64,000 bases of DNA. Source: Guadua angustifolia (Eukaryota > Streptophyta > Magnoliopsida > Poales > Poaceae). The position numbers and the translations under genes are program-made. Under the pieces are notes generated by a model that did not search any database, was not told the DNA's origin, and saw only the letters and a list, made by a program, of their open reading frames with translations. Location: assembly GCA_036346375.1 (NCBI GenBank), contig JAYEVE010000828.1, positions 1 through 64,000 on the forward strand. The letters are read 5' to 3'. Below, in pieces: positions 11,900 through 23,994 of the stretch. Numbering within the stretch: the stretch's first letter is position 1; every line of letters starts with the position of its first letter.

Positions 11900-12870
11900 G
11901 CATCGCTAGCCTGGGTGAAGCCCGCGGCGATCTGCTGAAACGATTCAGAGGGGCCCTCCCATCGTGGGGATAACTTGTTGGCGTTGGACGGCTCGAATCA
12001 TCTCGGGGCTAAGTCCCCAACAAGGAGCTCCTAGGTCGTGCCGACCGAGATGCATGTCTGCGAAGAGCTTGTAGGTATACGCTGATCGTAGTAGTGCACG
12101 CACCTTACTTCTTCGTGAGGTAAGGTCGAGACCGTTCACGTCAAGTCGACTGGTCGACCTGTCGACCACTCGGCAGAGCCAGCGTAACCTCGGGAGGCGG
12201 GGCGGCTTCACATCGAACACGAAGTGGAAGGGTGTGGACCACGTGGCTCGACTTGCGGTGGTACGAATGGACCATAAGACGGTGGGAAGTTCGTCAACCC
12301 AGGTCCTGCCGTAGCGTTCGAGCTCATCCGCGACTCGTTTCTTGACGCCCTGGACGACTTCCCCGTTGGCGCGTTCCGCCGCTCCGTTGCTCTAGGGGTG
12401 AGCGACAGAAGCAAAGCACACTTTGATGCCGAGGTCCTCGTAAAATTTCTGGAACAATCACTGGTAAACTGAGTACCATTGTCAGTGATAATTCTGCACG
12501 GAACCCCGTACCTGGTGACCACGAACAAGCAGAAAAAATGGACAGTCGCCCGAGCAGTGATGGTCGAGACCGGTTCAGCTTCTATCCACTTGGTGAAGGT
12601 ATCAACAGCGATGAACGGGAACTTCTTTCCCCCTGTCGCTTGAGGAAAAAGGCCGAGGATGTCCAGTCCGCATGTCGAGAAGGGCCAGGCGAGCGGGATG
12701 GTCTGGAGCGCGTAGGCGGGCTGATGCGACTTCCGGGCGTGGAATTGGCATGCACGGCAAGTGCGGACGATATCGCGAGCATCTTGAAGTGCCGTCGGCC
12801 AATAATACCCATGCGGAAGGCCTTGCGACCATCATCCTCAGACTGAAGAATGCGCCCACGTGAGGCCTGA
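11900..12870 (-). pseudogene. Gypsy-1 integrase remnant
   Basis: Reading downward on the minus strand, a C-x-x-C-Q zinc-binding segment occurs near 12740-12770 (TCRACQFHARKSHQPAY, frame shifts included). It is followed by the catalytic core start DILGLFPQATGG at about 12630 and the block RYGVPCRIITDNGTQFTSD at 12455-12515, whose D-N-G-T-Q is the second catalytic aspartate of DDE integrases. The C-terminal GDL..(R)..NKLSPRWEGP segment lies at about 11950-12030. At least three frameshifts and internal stops separate these blocks. Integrase would insert the cDNA copy; this copy cannot make a full protein. Confidence 0.85.
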
Positions 12871-12879
12871 ATGGATGTC

Positions 12880-13870
12880 ATTTAGTAGGTACTTACCTCC
12901 TCCGTGGAGATGCACCGTCGGGATGCCGAAAACATTTCGCTGTAGAGCTTGCCTCGACGGCGTGTATAGACTCGGCGCTTGACTGAGCGCCTCCGGCAGG
13001 TCGGGTGGTAGGTCGCCTGCGTGGAAATTACGGATGGATTCGCCCAGAGGGTGTACCCCGACCACGGCGAGTAAGACCTCTCGGTCGGAGATCGAGGAGC
13101 CGCCAACGTCTCCGTGATGACGTCGGGCGGGATCTCATCGTGAGGAGGCGAGCTTGGAGAGAAAATCGGCGCCGGAGTTGTCCCTCCTGGGAATGTGCTT
13201 GAGCTCCAAGTTCTGAAACCACTTCTCTATTTTGCGCACCTCGGCAAAGTACTTTGCCATCGAGTCTCCCGAGCATTGGTACTCCTTGTTGTACTAATTG
13301 ACGATGAGCTGGGAGTCGCCCTTTACGACCAACCGGCGCACACCCAAAGCTTTGCAAGCTCAGAGGCCCGCCAAGAGAGCTTCAGATCGCCACATTATTG
13401 GTCATGCGTGTGTGAGAATAAGGATGCGGCCTCGAGCGCTTGAAGGACCTCGGCGGTAAAAACATGACCCAAAGGCGTTTGTCCTCGACCAAAGGCTGGC
13501 GCAGATTATGACGCCGCTTTCGACCACGAAGTCGGCAAGTACCTCACGACTTGATGGTTGTTCGAGCGATGACTGACATCAAATGCCGCCACTCCATAGC
13601 CCACTTGACTATCGCGCTTGCCGTCTGGGTTTCGCAAGATGTCCCCGAGCGGAAGTTGCTCGTAAGCGACCACGAATCGCGCTGAAAATAGTGCCGAGCT
13701 TGCGCGACGCCATGAGGAGAGCATACAAGAAGCCAGACTGCGGGTAGCGCCTTCGTCTTGCCGTGCAAGACCTACACGACGTAATAAATTGAGTGTCTTT
13801 GAGACCCTGCTCCGCCACCAGACGGCATCGACGTGGGTGGTGGCGCGAGGTAGAGCAAGCAACCTCTCGC
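12880..13870 (-). pseudogene. Gypsy-1 RNase H domain and tether, decayed
   Basis: The connection region reads VAYEQLPLGDILRNPDGK near 13620-13680. The RNase H C-terminal block (MAKYFAEVRKIEKWFQNLE) is legible near 13205-13265 in a different frame, with IPRRDNSGADFLSKLAS at about 13150-13200. These are typical of Gypsy elements of this type. Domain order relative to RT and integrase is normal. Frames change several times, so the enzyme that removes RNA from the RNA:DNA hybrid is not encoded intact. Confidence 0.82.
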
Positions 13871-13929
13871 CAAAGTTGTGGCGCTATGGAGGGGTGGGGA
13901 CGACAGTATACCTTCACTCGCCGAAGGAC

Positions 13930-14760
13930 CGTTCGCGCCTCGAGTCCACTCGAAGCCCTCGTGGCTTGCGCAGAGTTTGAAGAATGGGAGCCCACGCCGC
14001 CGAGCCTCGAGATGAACTGCCGAGGGTGGCCACGCCTGGCGGTGAGGCTCGCGACTGCTTGATCAAGTCGGGCGCCATCTTCTCGATCGCCTCGATCTTC
14101 TCAGATTCAGCCGACCCCGAGCCCCGATCATGTAGCCGAGCACCTTCCCCGACGCCGTGCCGAACACGCACTTCTCGGGATTGAGCTTGATCTTGTGCCT
14201 ATCCAGGTTGGCGAAAGTTTCCTCGAGGTCGCGAACGTGGTCGCCCTCGGAGGGGCTCTTGATGATGATGTCGCCCACGAGACCTCAAGGTTTTGCCCGA
14301 TTTGGGGTTCGAAGTCTTGGTCATCGACCATTGAAACATGGCCCCGTGATTGCGCGAACCAAACGACATGGTCAGATAGCAATAGGTGCCAAACGGCGTG
14401 ATGAAGGATGTCTTGCTCTCGCCGTCGATCGCCACCTTGATCTGGTGGTATCCTCGAGTAAGCATCCAAGAAGCTCAAAGATTTTGGCATTTATGGAGTC
14501 GACGATCCGGTCGATGCGCGGAAGCGGAAGTTGTCCTTCGCAAGCGTAGTTCAACCCCGTGGTCGATGCACATTCTCCACTTTCCTCCTTTCTTCTGCAC
14601 GATGACCGGGTTGGCCAGCCACTCGGAGTAGTCAATTTCACGGATGAAACCGGCCTTCAAGATCTTGTCAAGATTCTCCTTGATGATCGCGACCTTCTCC
14701 GGGGAGAAGCGGTGCAGCTTCTGGCGCACAGGTCGAGAGCCGGATTTTACCTACAACTTG
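13930..14760 (-). pseudogene. Gypsy-1 reverse transcriptase remnant
   Basis: The fingers region reads FSPEKVAIIKENLDKILKAG near 14645-14710, followed by FIREIDYSEWLANPVIVQKK and GGKWRMCIDHG, the classic Gypsy RT start. RGYHQIKVAIDGESKTSFIT lies near 14400-14460 and GTYCYLTMSFG near 14355-14390. The catalytic segment near 14268-14290 is damaged: the residues around the expected Y-x-D-D are not readable in one frame, although GDIIIKS follows. The thumb HKIKLNPEKCVFG is at about 14160-14200. Dead reverse transcriptase. Confidence 0.87.
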
Positions 14761-15019
14761 TGCTCGATCACCTCCCTCGGAACGCTAGGCATGTCGCTGG
14801 GCTCCCAGCGAATATACCTTTATTGGCGCGAAGGAAGGTGACGAGCTCGAGTTCTATTTGGAACTCACCACCAGACGATGGACACACTTGGTCGGGTCGC
14901 TCTCTTCGAATCAGCATGGCCTTCGTCACCCCATTGCTGGATCGCGCTATCGGGCGGGCGTTCTTCGCCGCCACCTCCGGACGCGTTAGGCGGCAAGATG
15001 CCCGCAAGAGGCAGGCCTT

Positions 15020-15430
15020 GGTCTCACATCCATGTGCGCCGCAGTCGCCGCACGTGATGATGCCGTTTGGGCAGCGACTTCATACATCGATGGCCATAAT
15101 GGTTGGCCGCCATAAACTTGACCAAGGCAGCCGCCGAGAATGGCGTTAGACAGAGGTCACCTCGACCACCTCGAAGGTGACCCGGCTCGGTCGAAAGTTG
15201 TCCGAAGTCGCCGAAGGTAACGGGCAAGACCACACCGCCTAAGGATGGTCGAGCCCCTGAACGATCCCGAAGAAGGGTATGGCGATGCTCTTGACCTTCG
15301 ACCAGAATCTGATCCGGTCAAGCGCTCCCGCAGCAAGTTAAGAGAGCTGCCGTCGACCATGACGCGCCCGATCACGGTATTGCCGATGGTCGGGTCACGA
15401 CCAAGGCGGTCTTCGTGTCTCGCCATACCT
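15020..15430 (-). pseudogene. Gypsy-1 aspartic protease remnant
   Basis: On the minus strand NTVIGRVMVDGSSLNLL near 15330-15380 carries the D-G-S-S form of the retropepsin active site used by many plant Gypsy elements, which have D-S/G-G-S-S. The downstream VTFGDFGQLSTE at about 15180-15215 fits the protease C-terminal strand region. Frames shift twice. In the family this protease matures the gag-pol polyprotein. It lies between gag and RT as expected. Confidence 0.75.
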
Positions 15431-15546
15431 AGGAGAGCGTCCTCTGGAGAGAAAGTGATGGTGGCCCCAGCCCACTTGCAAGGCTGCCCGATGGGCTTCC
15501 CGACGGTGACCTGGTAGATGGTTCACGCGGCGGCCTTGACCCCGCG

Positions 15547-17384
15547 CTAGGACTGGTAAGACGACGAGCCGCCGAAGATGACATCGATCCGGCGCTCGCC
15601 CTGCTGGAACTCCAAATCGACGTCGTCTTTCGGGAGTACGGGCATCTCAGCTCGCCTATCATAGAAGGCCTCCAGCTTGCTTTGCCAAGCCCTACAAACC
15701 CGCAGATCGTGGCTGGCCGCCCTATGAAATAGGCAGAACTTTGCTTCATCATATCCCGGCGCCCGGCCCTGGCAATGCCAGTGTCGGCCAGCGGGCCCAG
15801 TCGTCGGCCTCTCCGCTGGGCTGATTCTGCGCCTGGCGAGGTCAAGGTCATCCTTGGCGAGGTTTGGAGCCCTCCCGAGCCTGATCTCGGACCTCAAGGA
15901 CCTCGCGCTGGCCATCCGCCGAAACGACCACCCGTGGCAGACCTCCGCCGCCCCTGCGATCACCCTTCCGCTTCTTGGCAGCGGTGCCGTGGTCGGTGCC
16001 CCTGGAGTTGGACGGGCCGGCCTCTGTTTGGTTTAGACCAAGCTTACCTTGGTCGAGTCGCGTTCAATGGAGACGGCCGTCAAGGCGTCCGCGTGCGCTC
16101 CGCCATGCGAAAAAGCTTGTTGACGCTGAGCCTCGAGGTGATCTCCAGGTCTTCGGGAAGGCGCCAATCGCGGACGCCGAACTTGAAAGCTTTAATGACG
16201 GCTTCATCGGAGATGCTCGGAATCAGGTTCCTTGTGTGGATGAATCGCCGCACGAAATCACGCAGCGGCTCATTCTTGCCCTCGATGACACGATCCAGGT
16301 CCTTCTCCTCCCGGTGCTTGTAACAACTCGAAAGTTGGAGCGAGGGCGCTCGATTTGGCGCCACGACCAAAAAGAACCGTGTTTCGGTTGAAAAGCCAAG
16401 TTCACGCGGCACCGCTCAGACGGTCGGGAGGTAATTGGCCATGACAAGCTCGTTACCCCGCCGCCAAGATAGCGGTCGAGTAGATAGACAAGAATTCATC
16501 GGGGTTCTTGGTCCCGCTCAAACGCCGATCGTCGGTAGCGGGCTTGAACCGAGCTGCCATCGCGACGCGACGCAGCCGTCGAGACGCCATGCGCCATAGG
16601 TCGACAGTCTTGCGGGTGTGGTCATCACCGACAAGGTCCTGCTTCCGCCGAATTCAGAGTCGAGGTCGCCTCGGCGACCGACCTTCGGTGGGAACGACCA
16701 CGGTGCCGCACGGAATCACCGGCGTAACGTAAGCGTCCCGACCTGCGGCGCCTGGGCGGAACGTCTGGGGAGAGGTCCGCAGACCTGCTGCCGATCGACT
16801 CGGAGCTTGTGCGGCTTGGTTTCGGCCCGCCTCGCCGCATAAAGGTTCGCAGGACGGCGCGTCTGCGCCAAAGCCTCGCCCCGAGCCCGCCGCCGGGGCT
16901 AGCTCCTTCACACGAGGCGTCCGATGGGTGCGCGGTGCGTGCGCGACGTGTTATCGCTGCTCGGGAGCGGTCCCCGAAAGTGCGACGGTGCTACGGAGGA
17001 CGACCTTTGCCGCAGCCCGATCGAGCTCTTCGCCGTGGCTCGCCAAAGAGCTCCGACTCGCCCTATCGGTCAGCCATGATCCGGGCAATAGCGCGGAGGC
17101 GCTCCCCCGTGAGAGGAAGTTCGACGCCCGTAAGACGTCTTGGCCTTCTCCTGGGCCTCCCACCGGAGGGCGGTTATGGCTTGGTTAATGGCGACATGCA
17201 CCATTCGGCGAGCGTCTTCAGGGGTCTGTGGATCACGGTCATCCGCGTTTCCCTCCGTGCCTTGACCGTCCGCCATTAGAACGTGTTGCTCGAGTGGCGG
17301 TGGCGAAGGTGAAAATAGGGACATGGAGTCAGAGTCCGTGCCCGAATCCACGCTCGAGGAAAGTCCGCCGACGAAGTGTGCCAT
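15547..17384 (-). pseudogene. Gypsy-1 gag remnant
   Basis: A likely start is the minus-strand ATG at 17384 (MAHFVGGLSSSVDSGTDSDS), downstream of the 5' LTR and PBS. The central capsid-like block KNEPLRDFVRRFIHTRNLIP at 16220-16285, followed by ISDEAVIKAFKFGVRDW, is the core of the retrotransposon gag domain. Near 15700-15750 FCLFHRAASHDLRVCRAW gives the C-x-x-H..H-D-x-R-x-C pattern typical of the gag C-terminus in this group. Internal stops and frameshifts lie between these blocks. Gag would form the virus-like particle. Confidence 0.82.
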
Positions 17385-17429
17385 GCTCTTGGGACCTTGA
17401 TGTCGTTCCTGCGAAAGAGCGAAGCAATC

Positions 17430-17447
17430 GGGCCCCACGGCGCCCAC
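17430..17447 (-). promoter_or_regulatory. Gypsy-1 candidate primer binding site
   Basis: Immediately inside the 5' LTR end, the minus strand reads GTGGGCGCCGTGGGGCCC. The position, directly after the LTR terminal CA, is that of the tRNA primer site. TGG-GCGCC is close to the complement of a tRNA-Asp 3' end with one extra G; the tRNA assignment is tentative. Confidence 0.5.
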
Positions 17448-18113
17448 TGTCGACGATCGGGATCGCCAACCACAAGAAATGAGATGGGGTCGATAGGTAA
17501 TACGACCCGAGCGCCGCTTCGCTTCGCACGGAGGAAAAGTGTAGACGTGGTTATGGTCGGAGCGAGACGACAACGAGCGTGAGACCGAGATTTATACTAG
17601 TTTGAGCCTCGTGGAGGTAATAGCTCTACTCGGCCGCCTTTCATGCGCTTTTCTTGGCTATTTCGAGTACAAGGATGTGTTCTGACTCAAGTTTAACAAT
17701 GGCTATGTCTAAGCTTGAGCTATGCGTGTTGTGTGTTGTCTTCGTCTCCCAAAAGACTGCGCTTCCTTGGTCTTTATACCTCCTCTGCACGCAACGGACG
17801 GGAGAGATTCCTGAAGTGGCCTTCATGTACGTTGAGGGTCGGCAAGAATCGCTCCAAACTTGTTGCACGCACTGCCTTTGCTCCTACCCACGACCGCGCC
17901 TTGGGCAACCGCGGCCAAATGCTTGATCCGAAATCAAGGGTGGACTACGGCTCTGGACAAGGGCCGTCCGAGCTCGAGGTCGGCGGGTCAGACTCGGGTC
18001 CAGCCGCGCTCTAGGTCGAAGCGCCAAGCACGCACCTGTGTCGTGGTCGGAGCCTCCTGTGCTCGGGGATCCGTTGATCGGCGTTGGCGGTCAAGGATGC
18101 CCAGCCCTCGTCA
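17448..18113 (-). repeat. Gypsy-1 5' LTR (right copy)
   Basis: 666 bp, begins TGTCGACGATCGGGATC and ends CCCTCGTCA on the plus strand, as in the left copy. In element orientation this is the promoter-bearing LTR. Its boundary with Gypsy-2 is sharp: after AGACT the RT sequence of Gypsy-2 resumes at 18119. Confidence 0.92.
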
Positions 18114-18118
18114 AGACT

Positions 18119-19240
18119 TATTCTTGATGATTGCCTCATTGAGAGAACGATAATCTATACACATTCTCTCGAGTACAATCCTTCTTTTCAACAAGAACTT
18201 ATGCTCCTATGGTGAAGAAATTGGTCAAACAAAACCTTGATCTTGTAGCACTTTAATCTGTTTTTTCACCTAAACCAACTCATTAGCAGGCATCTTGTAA
18301 GGTCTCTTGGAGATGGGTGGTGTTCTAGGAACTAGATGATAAAAAATTCTATATCCCTATCTGGTGGCATCCTAGGTAACTCATCTGGAAAGAAATCAGG
18401 AACTCTCTGGTGATTGGCACATCTTCCAAACTTATTCCTTTGACACTGCAAACTTTTATCCTTTCAGGCTTGTCTGTAATAGCTTGAAACTTTAACTAAA
18501 CTCCACTTAGACTGGTTATGGTGATAACCCTATTTTCACAATCCAAAATTGCTTGGTTCTTAGAGAGCTAATCCATTCCTAGTATCACATCTAGAGACTT
18601 GGTGTCTAGGACAATAAGGTTGACTAGAAATTCTACCCTCCAATTAATATTTTAACTTCGGAGCAGCCTTATTTTGTTCTTAAATCAGAACCAGGTGATC
18701 GCACCAATAAAATGGTTTTAAGAGGCTTTGTCTACTAGATGCTAAAAATTTGCATAGTCATTGCTAATGACTTGCACCTTTAAACCTGGATTGAGTCCAC
18801 GCTTGAATTTCTTCTAGCATGCATCATCTGTAGCAATATCTTCTAGAGCGTAGTGAGCAAGTTGAGTGAACTTATTGATGTATTCACTCACTGACATCCC
18901 TTCTTACTTAAGCTCACGAAACACATTCTTTTTCATTTCTACCTTACCATCTGGGATATGGGAGTGGTAGAAAGCAGCAGAAAACTCTGCCCATGTGGTA
19001 GTCTAATGGTCATCATGGATGGCACTGTAGTTCTCCCACCATTCAGCGCCGGTGCCCTCTAACTTATGTGCATCATAGAGAACCTTCTCACAATCTGTGC
19101 ACTAAGCAATAGCAAGGTTCTTCTCAATGGAGCAAATCCAATCGTCTACCTCCAATGGTTCTAAGGAGTTGGAGGAAGTGGGTGGACTAGTCCTCATGAA
19201 TTTGGCTAGCTTGGACTACAAATGACATTGGGGAGGTGCA
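18119..19240 (-). pseudogene. Gypsy-2 gag, protease and RT N-terminal part
   Basis: Reading downward on the minus strand, gag starts near 19200 with PPTSSNSLEPLEVDDWICSI and continues with AEWWENYSAIHDD and the capsid block KKNVFRELK..GMSVSEYINKFTQLA at about 18860-18940. Protease is seen near 18550-18640 as VNLIVLDTKSLDVILGMD. The RT N-terminus (EKKDCTRECVYRLSF, a diverged form of the usual PVLFVKKKD..MCIDYR block) ends at 18119, where Gypsy-1 interrupts. The frame resumes at 7131. Many stops show it is old. Confidence 0.82.
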
Positions 19241-20051
19241 GCAGCGGCTTGCTTTTGCTGGTTCAACAAGTTAGCCTAAGCAATTGTAGTATGATTCTAC
19301 TGATTCATCATATTATTCATTTTCTGCATCATAGTGTTCATGAGTTGAGTCTGAGCTTCCAAGAGGTGTCCCATGTTCTGATCTGTCACTATAGGTGATG
19401 GTGGTGATGCGTTGGGTTGGCGCTGGCATTGGCATTGGCATCCACCAGCAAACTATGATCGGCTCCAGAATGAGTGTCAACCATCTGCGATGTAGCACAA
19501 GGTTTTGATAGGTAAGAGGGGAAAACAGTAATTAAGTGGTAAGGTCATCTAGGGAGCAAGTAATACCCAAGGACAAAAATCAACAAGGGATATAGCTAAA
19601 AAGGCTACAAAGCAAAGATGCAACAAAACCCATCAACTTAAGATATGGCTGTAATATAATGCCTAGGTTAAGTGTACAACATACTTGACACAAGCAATAA
19701 AAATCCTAATAAGCACGAACTATACATAGCTAAACTGGAAAGGGAAACATGCTCAAACGCAACATAGCTCTCGTTGGCTTGATCATCCCAACGGTACCTC
19801 CATTTGTCTCGAAAATATATGAATCATCATCAACCTTGATTTGATTCCTTGCAAATGATATGGGGTTTTGAGAAGTTTTATAAAATGAGATCAACTTATA
19901 CCATTTAAAACAATATTTCATCAAAATGAGAGGAATAAGAATATAAAAATAAGATGAGAGGAGACAAACTATTAAATGCCAATTTGTTGATTTTATTTAG
20001 AAAATAATTTTGAAGACCATGATAACTAGGGTAGTGTCCTACAGTTGATAT
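19241..20051. other. Gypsy-2 5' untranslated leader
   Basis: Lies between the gag remnant and the primer binding site. The stretch near 19250-19330 still resembles the Gln-rich gag N-terminus in broken frames. The remainder (19500-20050) is non-coding AT-rich leader. No other gene is seen. Confidence 0.5.
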
Positions 20052-20064
20052 GGCTCTGGTACCA
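20052..20064 (-). promoter_or_regulatory. Gypsy-2 primer binding site (tRNA-Met type)
   Basis: The minus strand reads TGGTACCAGAGCC, one base different from the common initiator-Met PBS TGGTATCAGAGCC. It lies 4 nt inside the LTR edge at 20069. Confidence 0.8.
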
Positions 20065-20068
20065 TCTC

Positions 20069-23000
20069 TGTTGGGACCCGGATTACGAATCCAAAACCCT
20101 CTGTGTTTGCTGCACTAGTCCAGGATCACGCTAATGCATATAGTGGCAACATAGATAAAATACCATACTTGATAACGAATTAACTAAGTAACAAATTATT
20201 ATTAGATAAAGCAACGAACCATCTAGTCAAAGTTTACACCACTATGCCTTAAGGGCTTAGGAAACAAATAAATTAATACAGTGGAAATGAAATAATTTGG
20301 GCCATTCGATCGTTTGAGGCACGCCTTCTTAGTTCACGTAGTCCTTGTAGTACTCCTACTTATAGAACTCTATGTTTCCTAGTCCTTACTTTGCAACTAA
20401 TCAATAAAGACGTATAGCCTTGAGTACTAAAAGTGCACAGCAATCCGTAGGGAAATAATGCAATATATTCATGTAAGGCTTGACAACGGATAGCCATATG
20501 ATTCTTTTGTTGAAAGCAATAACCTAAATTTAAATACAATAAATAGATTGAAAGCATATTTATGAAGATATAATAGCGTTAACTTTAGACAACAAAAACA
20601 ACAGTGAACTCCCCATTCATATCTAACAATTCCACCTTCTAACATTTTATGAAACACTCTAAACCCCATGTGAAATAACCAGCATGTCCATGACCACAGA
20701 CACAATTATTCAGATAGTTTTACACTCTGTAGAGATTGTTCTACATTACCCACAAGACACAATTAACTCCTTTTGCCTCAAAATTAACACACTTCCTTTA
20801 TTGTATCGGTAGAGAGATCACAACAAAGCCTTAATAATGTTCTGTCTAAACTCGGTAATGTTCTCGTCTAAACTCAGATCGCTAACTAAGATTTCACCCC
20901 TCAGGGCTCCCTCTTGAGCTATGTGAATCTACTTGTCCATCCCAGAACCCACACCACTGATGTCAGTATTCAAATTTAGACATTGCAAATTAATCAGCCA
21001 GGTTTCGTATACCAGATATGTGGTTGTACAGTTTGCCTAGTTCAATGGCGTACAAAATTAAGTCTTTCAGTTGTCTTAAGCAAGACATCCACATCCCAAA
21101 TGTGCTAGAACCACCCCCTTGACTGCACAATCACCTGCTCGAGAGAAAACTATTTTGTATAACCAAGACAATAGAACACCCTACCATGATACAACCAAAT
21201 TTTACAATAGTGGCTATCGGCCACAACTCAATATCTCATTAAGTCAAGATTAACATTATTCAACATGTGATATGAATCCCATCGTATAACTAAGCATGTC
21301 TAAGCATAATTACAATAACCCAATATTGGTAATATGCTTATGTACAACTAATAATATCCCAACCTAGGATTAGCAATGGATATATGGTATTCTAATAATC
21401 AACGTGACATAATGACAATTAGTTATATAGCTATCCCTCTCAATTAATCATTAATACACAAATAGCATGCAATTATATAAAACAAATTACTTTTATAAAC
21501 ATAGATGCAACAGGATCAAATGTTACAACTTGTCTTGTTGATCTACTACTGAGTCTTAGATCTTCAAATCCTTCGCTCACTACCTCGAGATTTGTGTCAC
21601 CTAAAAGAAGGCAATAAAAAATAAACAACAAGAAAAGATCCAAATAACTCCAAATTGAAAACAAATAGCTCTAGAATGTAGAGCTTGATTTTAGAAAAAG
21701 TTCTAAATTTGAATCGCCTCAATCGGAGTTCGTATGAGAGAGAACAGATTTTTTAAAGTTTAAATCACATAAAGCAATAAAGAAAGTATTTCCAAATTTC
21801 TTAATTAGTTTTCTAAAGAAAAATAAAAATCCAAATTACTGAAAAATATTGGCAATCTGAATCTTAAATTGTAAAAAATTATTTATTTTTTTATTTTATT
21901 TCTTTTCTTCTTTTTCTCCGACCTCTCCCTGAAAGCTGATGAGCAGACGCCAGTAGCATCGCCGCCTCCGGTGTCGCCGTGCTTGCATGCAGTGGGCATG
22001 CACAGTGGCGTATCCACCATCGGGGCTGGCTGGGGCGCCAGCCCCACCTCTGATCGGCTAAATTCTTCCTCCTTTTAGTATCCCTAACGTCAGAAAGAAG
22101 TAGAGATATGGCGCCATGGCGACAAATCGACAGATTTAACAACTAGCAACTGAGAGTAAGATGTAAGAAGAAGAGTAGAAAACAATACTGCCACACAAGT
22201 GGACCATCAAAATTAGTCATGGGCTCCCTTACTCTCATGGGTTTTTACTTGGTACAGTACTCAGAATCCTTTACTGTAGCGCAACACTAGGAGTCCGAGA
22301 GACGAATAGTGTCAGTGTTGTCTCGCAGGCGGCAGACCGACACACGGGCGATTGCGGGCAGCAGACGCACAGGTGGGCGTGACCACATGGCGGGTGGCTG
22401 ATTTGCGAGAACTCGCCGTGGCACGCCGGCACCGATGGGTGCCGAAGACCCGGAGTTGAGGGCGCTAGGCGTCCACCAGAACCAAGGCAAGCGGGTAGCC
22501 GATAGGCGGCAGAGGCCTAAGAAGAGTTATCGGCCGCTTAGAGCGCGGGGTAGAATGCGCATCGCCAGGGTAGCGCCAGGCGAAACGCGCATTGTCGGGA
22601 ACTGAGCGGAACACGCATCACTAGAGGAGAGGAATCGGCCGCTCGGAGCGCCGTCTAGCCAACAGCTGAACACGCATCTTCAAGCCCAGAGTGGAACCAA
22701 GGCTCCCTCCGTCCAGCCGGCAGCCGAACACGCATCACCAAAGCCCAGATAGGAACCAAGCTCAGGTATGAAAAAATTGCCCTAAGTCCCAATGCAATGC
22801 CTCATGTCTGAATGCCTTTTGTTGTGATAACTAATGTCTTATTTTTGTATTCTATTGTCCAACTCTATTCTATTGACTGATTGATATTTTTGTCTCTCTG
22901 ATTTAATATGTATAAATTTGAAATTTGGTTGGCAATAGATCGATAAATGTATCATTAGTATGTTTATATTGAGTTAGAACTTCGATATAGGAGCCCCACC

Positions 23001-23994
23001 TCTATTTTCATCCTGGATTCGCCACTAGGCATGCACCATGGTGAAAGAGGGCAAAGGAAGGAAGCTAGCAAGGCAAAGGGCACGGCTCTGGTGGCGGCTC
23101 ACGGGCCGACCGGCTGATGGCCACGATGTTGAGGAAACCGCGATGAACTACGATGAACGGCAACAAACAGAACTTGAAAATGCAAAATTCATCGTCCACG
23201 GTGCACCAATCTTGAAATTGATTGAGGACTTACTTTCACAACGACCGGTGGCATGATGTGACGCGAATAGTTTTAGAAGAGGATGTTCGAGGCGTCGGGA
23301 AGTTTGCAAGGGCACGTCAGACGATGTTCAGTTCACGCTCTGGGTCTCGCATGTTCCGGCCAAATGGAATCACAGGAGGTTGGAACAAGTGGAGGAATAG
23401 GTTGAGAAATGAAAGGGGATCCTGATGCTCACCTTAAATAGGTTCGAGGTGGCTTGAAGAGATAAGATACGAACGTGTTTTAAGAACAGTTAGTACTAGA
23501 AAAATCTCAAATTTCATACAAAAAAGAGGGGATTAGAATGGGAGAATCATAGGGAATGGATGGGGATAAGGTGGCACACATATTGGACAAAAAATTAGAA
23601 GCAAAAACGTGTCGGATAGGAGCTCCAAAAGTTGGCCATGGAGGCTAGCGAGAAAACATGTGCTTGCTGCAGCTATTGGAGGTTGAAGATGATATATGAC
23701 ATGTGGCCCTAGTTTACTATTTATTTTCGAATTTAATTAATGCTAAAAATAAAAAAGCCTTGAAACAATATCAAATAAGGTTCAAAAATTCTAGAAAGAT
23801 TGTCAAAAATACCTTGAGACATTTTCAACTTATAGTAAAAATTTCAGAAATTTTTGATTGGTAATTTTGCTACAGTAATCTTTTTGTAAAACTGAAAAAT
23901 AGAAAAACAGTTTTATAAATAGAAATTTCAACAAAATTCTCATAAAATTATAAATAAATAATAAAATATTTTGTGTAAACTTTGGCATGTTACA
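20069..23994 (-). repeat. Gypsy-2 5' LTR, interrupted by a hAT element
   Basis: Begins TGTTGGGACCC next to the PBS, and its probable other end is CATGTTACA at 23994, giving TG...CA ends. Without the nested 1025-bp hAT and its duplicated 8 bp, the LTR is about 2.9 kb. The first 100 bp (CACTAGTCCAGGATCACGC at about 20114) match the fragment at 43637 (CACTAGTCCAAGATCACGC). The right boundary rests only on the TACA end, and no matching second LTR survives. Confidence 0.7.
22003..23027. mobile_element. hAT-1, non-autonomous
   Basis: Terminal inverted repeats CAGTGGCGTATCCA (left) and TAGTGGCGAATCCA (right, reverse-complemented). An exact 8-bp target duplication GGCATGCA lies at 21995-22002 and 23028-23035. 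The length is 1025 bp and there is no recognisable transposase. Eight-base duplications with CAGTGGCGGATCC-type ends are characteristic of plant hAT elements. Inserted inside the Gypsy-2 LTR. Confidence 0.9.

Larger units (their letters stand above)
7132..18113 (-). mobile_element. Gypsy-1: 11-kb Tat/Retand-like LTR retrotransposon with antisense gene
   Basis: Two direct LTRs (674 and 666 bp) bound the element, with LTR ends TG...CA. On the minus strand the order is LTR, PBS, gag, protease, RT, RNase H, integrase, a long spacer carrying a plus-strand reading frame, PPT, LTR. The order PR-RT-RH-INT is Gypsy. An extra antisense ORF between integrase and the 3' LTR is known for plant Tat-lineage elements, so I assign it there by inference. 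The element is GC-rich (CG and TCGAG words are frequent) against AT-rich surroundings. It sits in Gypsy-2 RT: flanks GTACT (7127-7131) and AGACT (18114-18118) look like a mutated 5-bp target duplication. All pol frames are broken. Confidence 0.9.
5966..23994 (-). mobile_element. Gypsy-2: old chromovirus-like LTR element, 3' truncated and split by Gypsy-1
   Basis: Minus-strand element in the order LTR (20069-23994), initiator-Met-type PBS, gag, protease, reverse transcriptase and RNase H. The reverse transcriptase is interrupted by Gypsy-1 (7132-18113). The coding similarity stops at about 5966, so integrase and the 3' LTR are missing. An LTR of about 2.9 kb (without the nested hAT) and a tRNA-Met-type PBS resemble the Tekay/RIRE3 group of grass chromoviruses. 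That lineage call is inference, because no chromodomain is left to check. A related LTR fragment lies at 43637. Confidence 0.75.
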
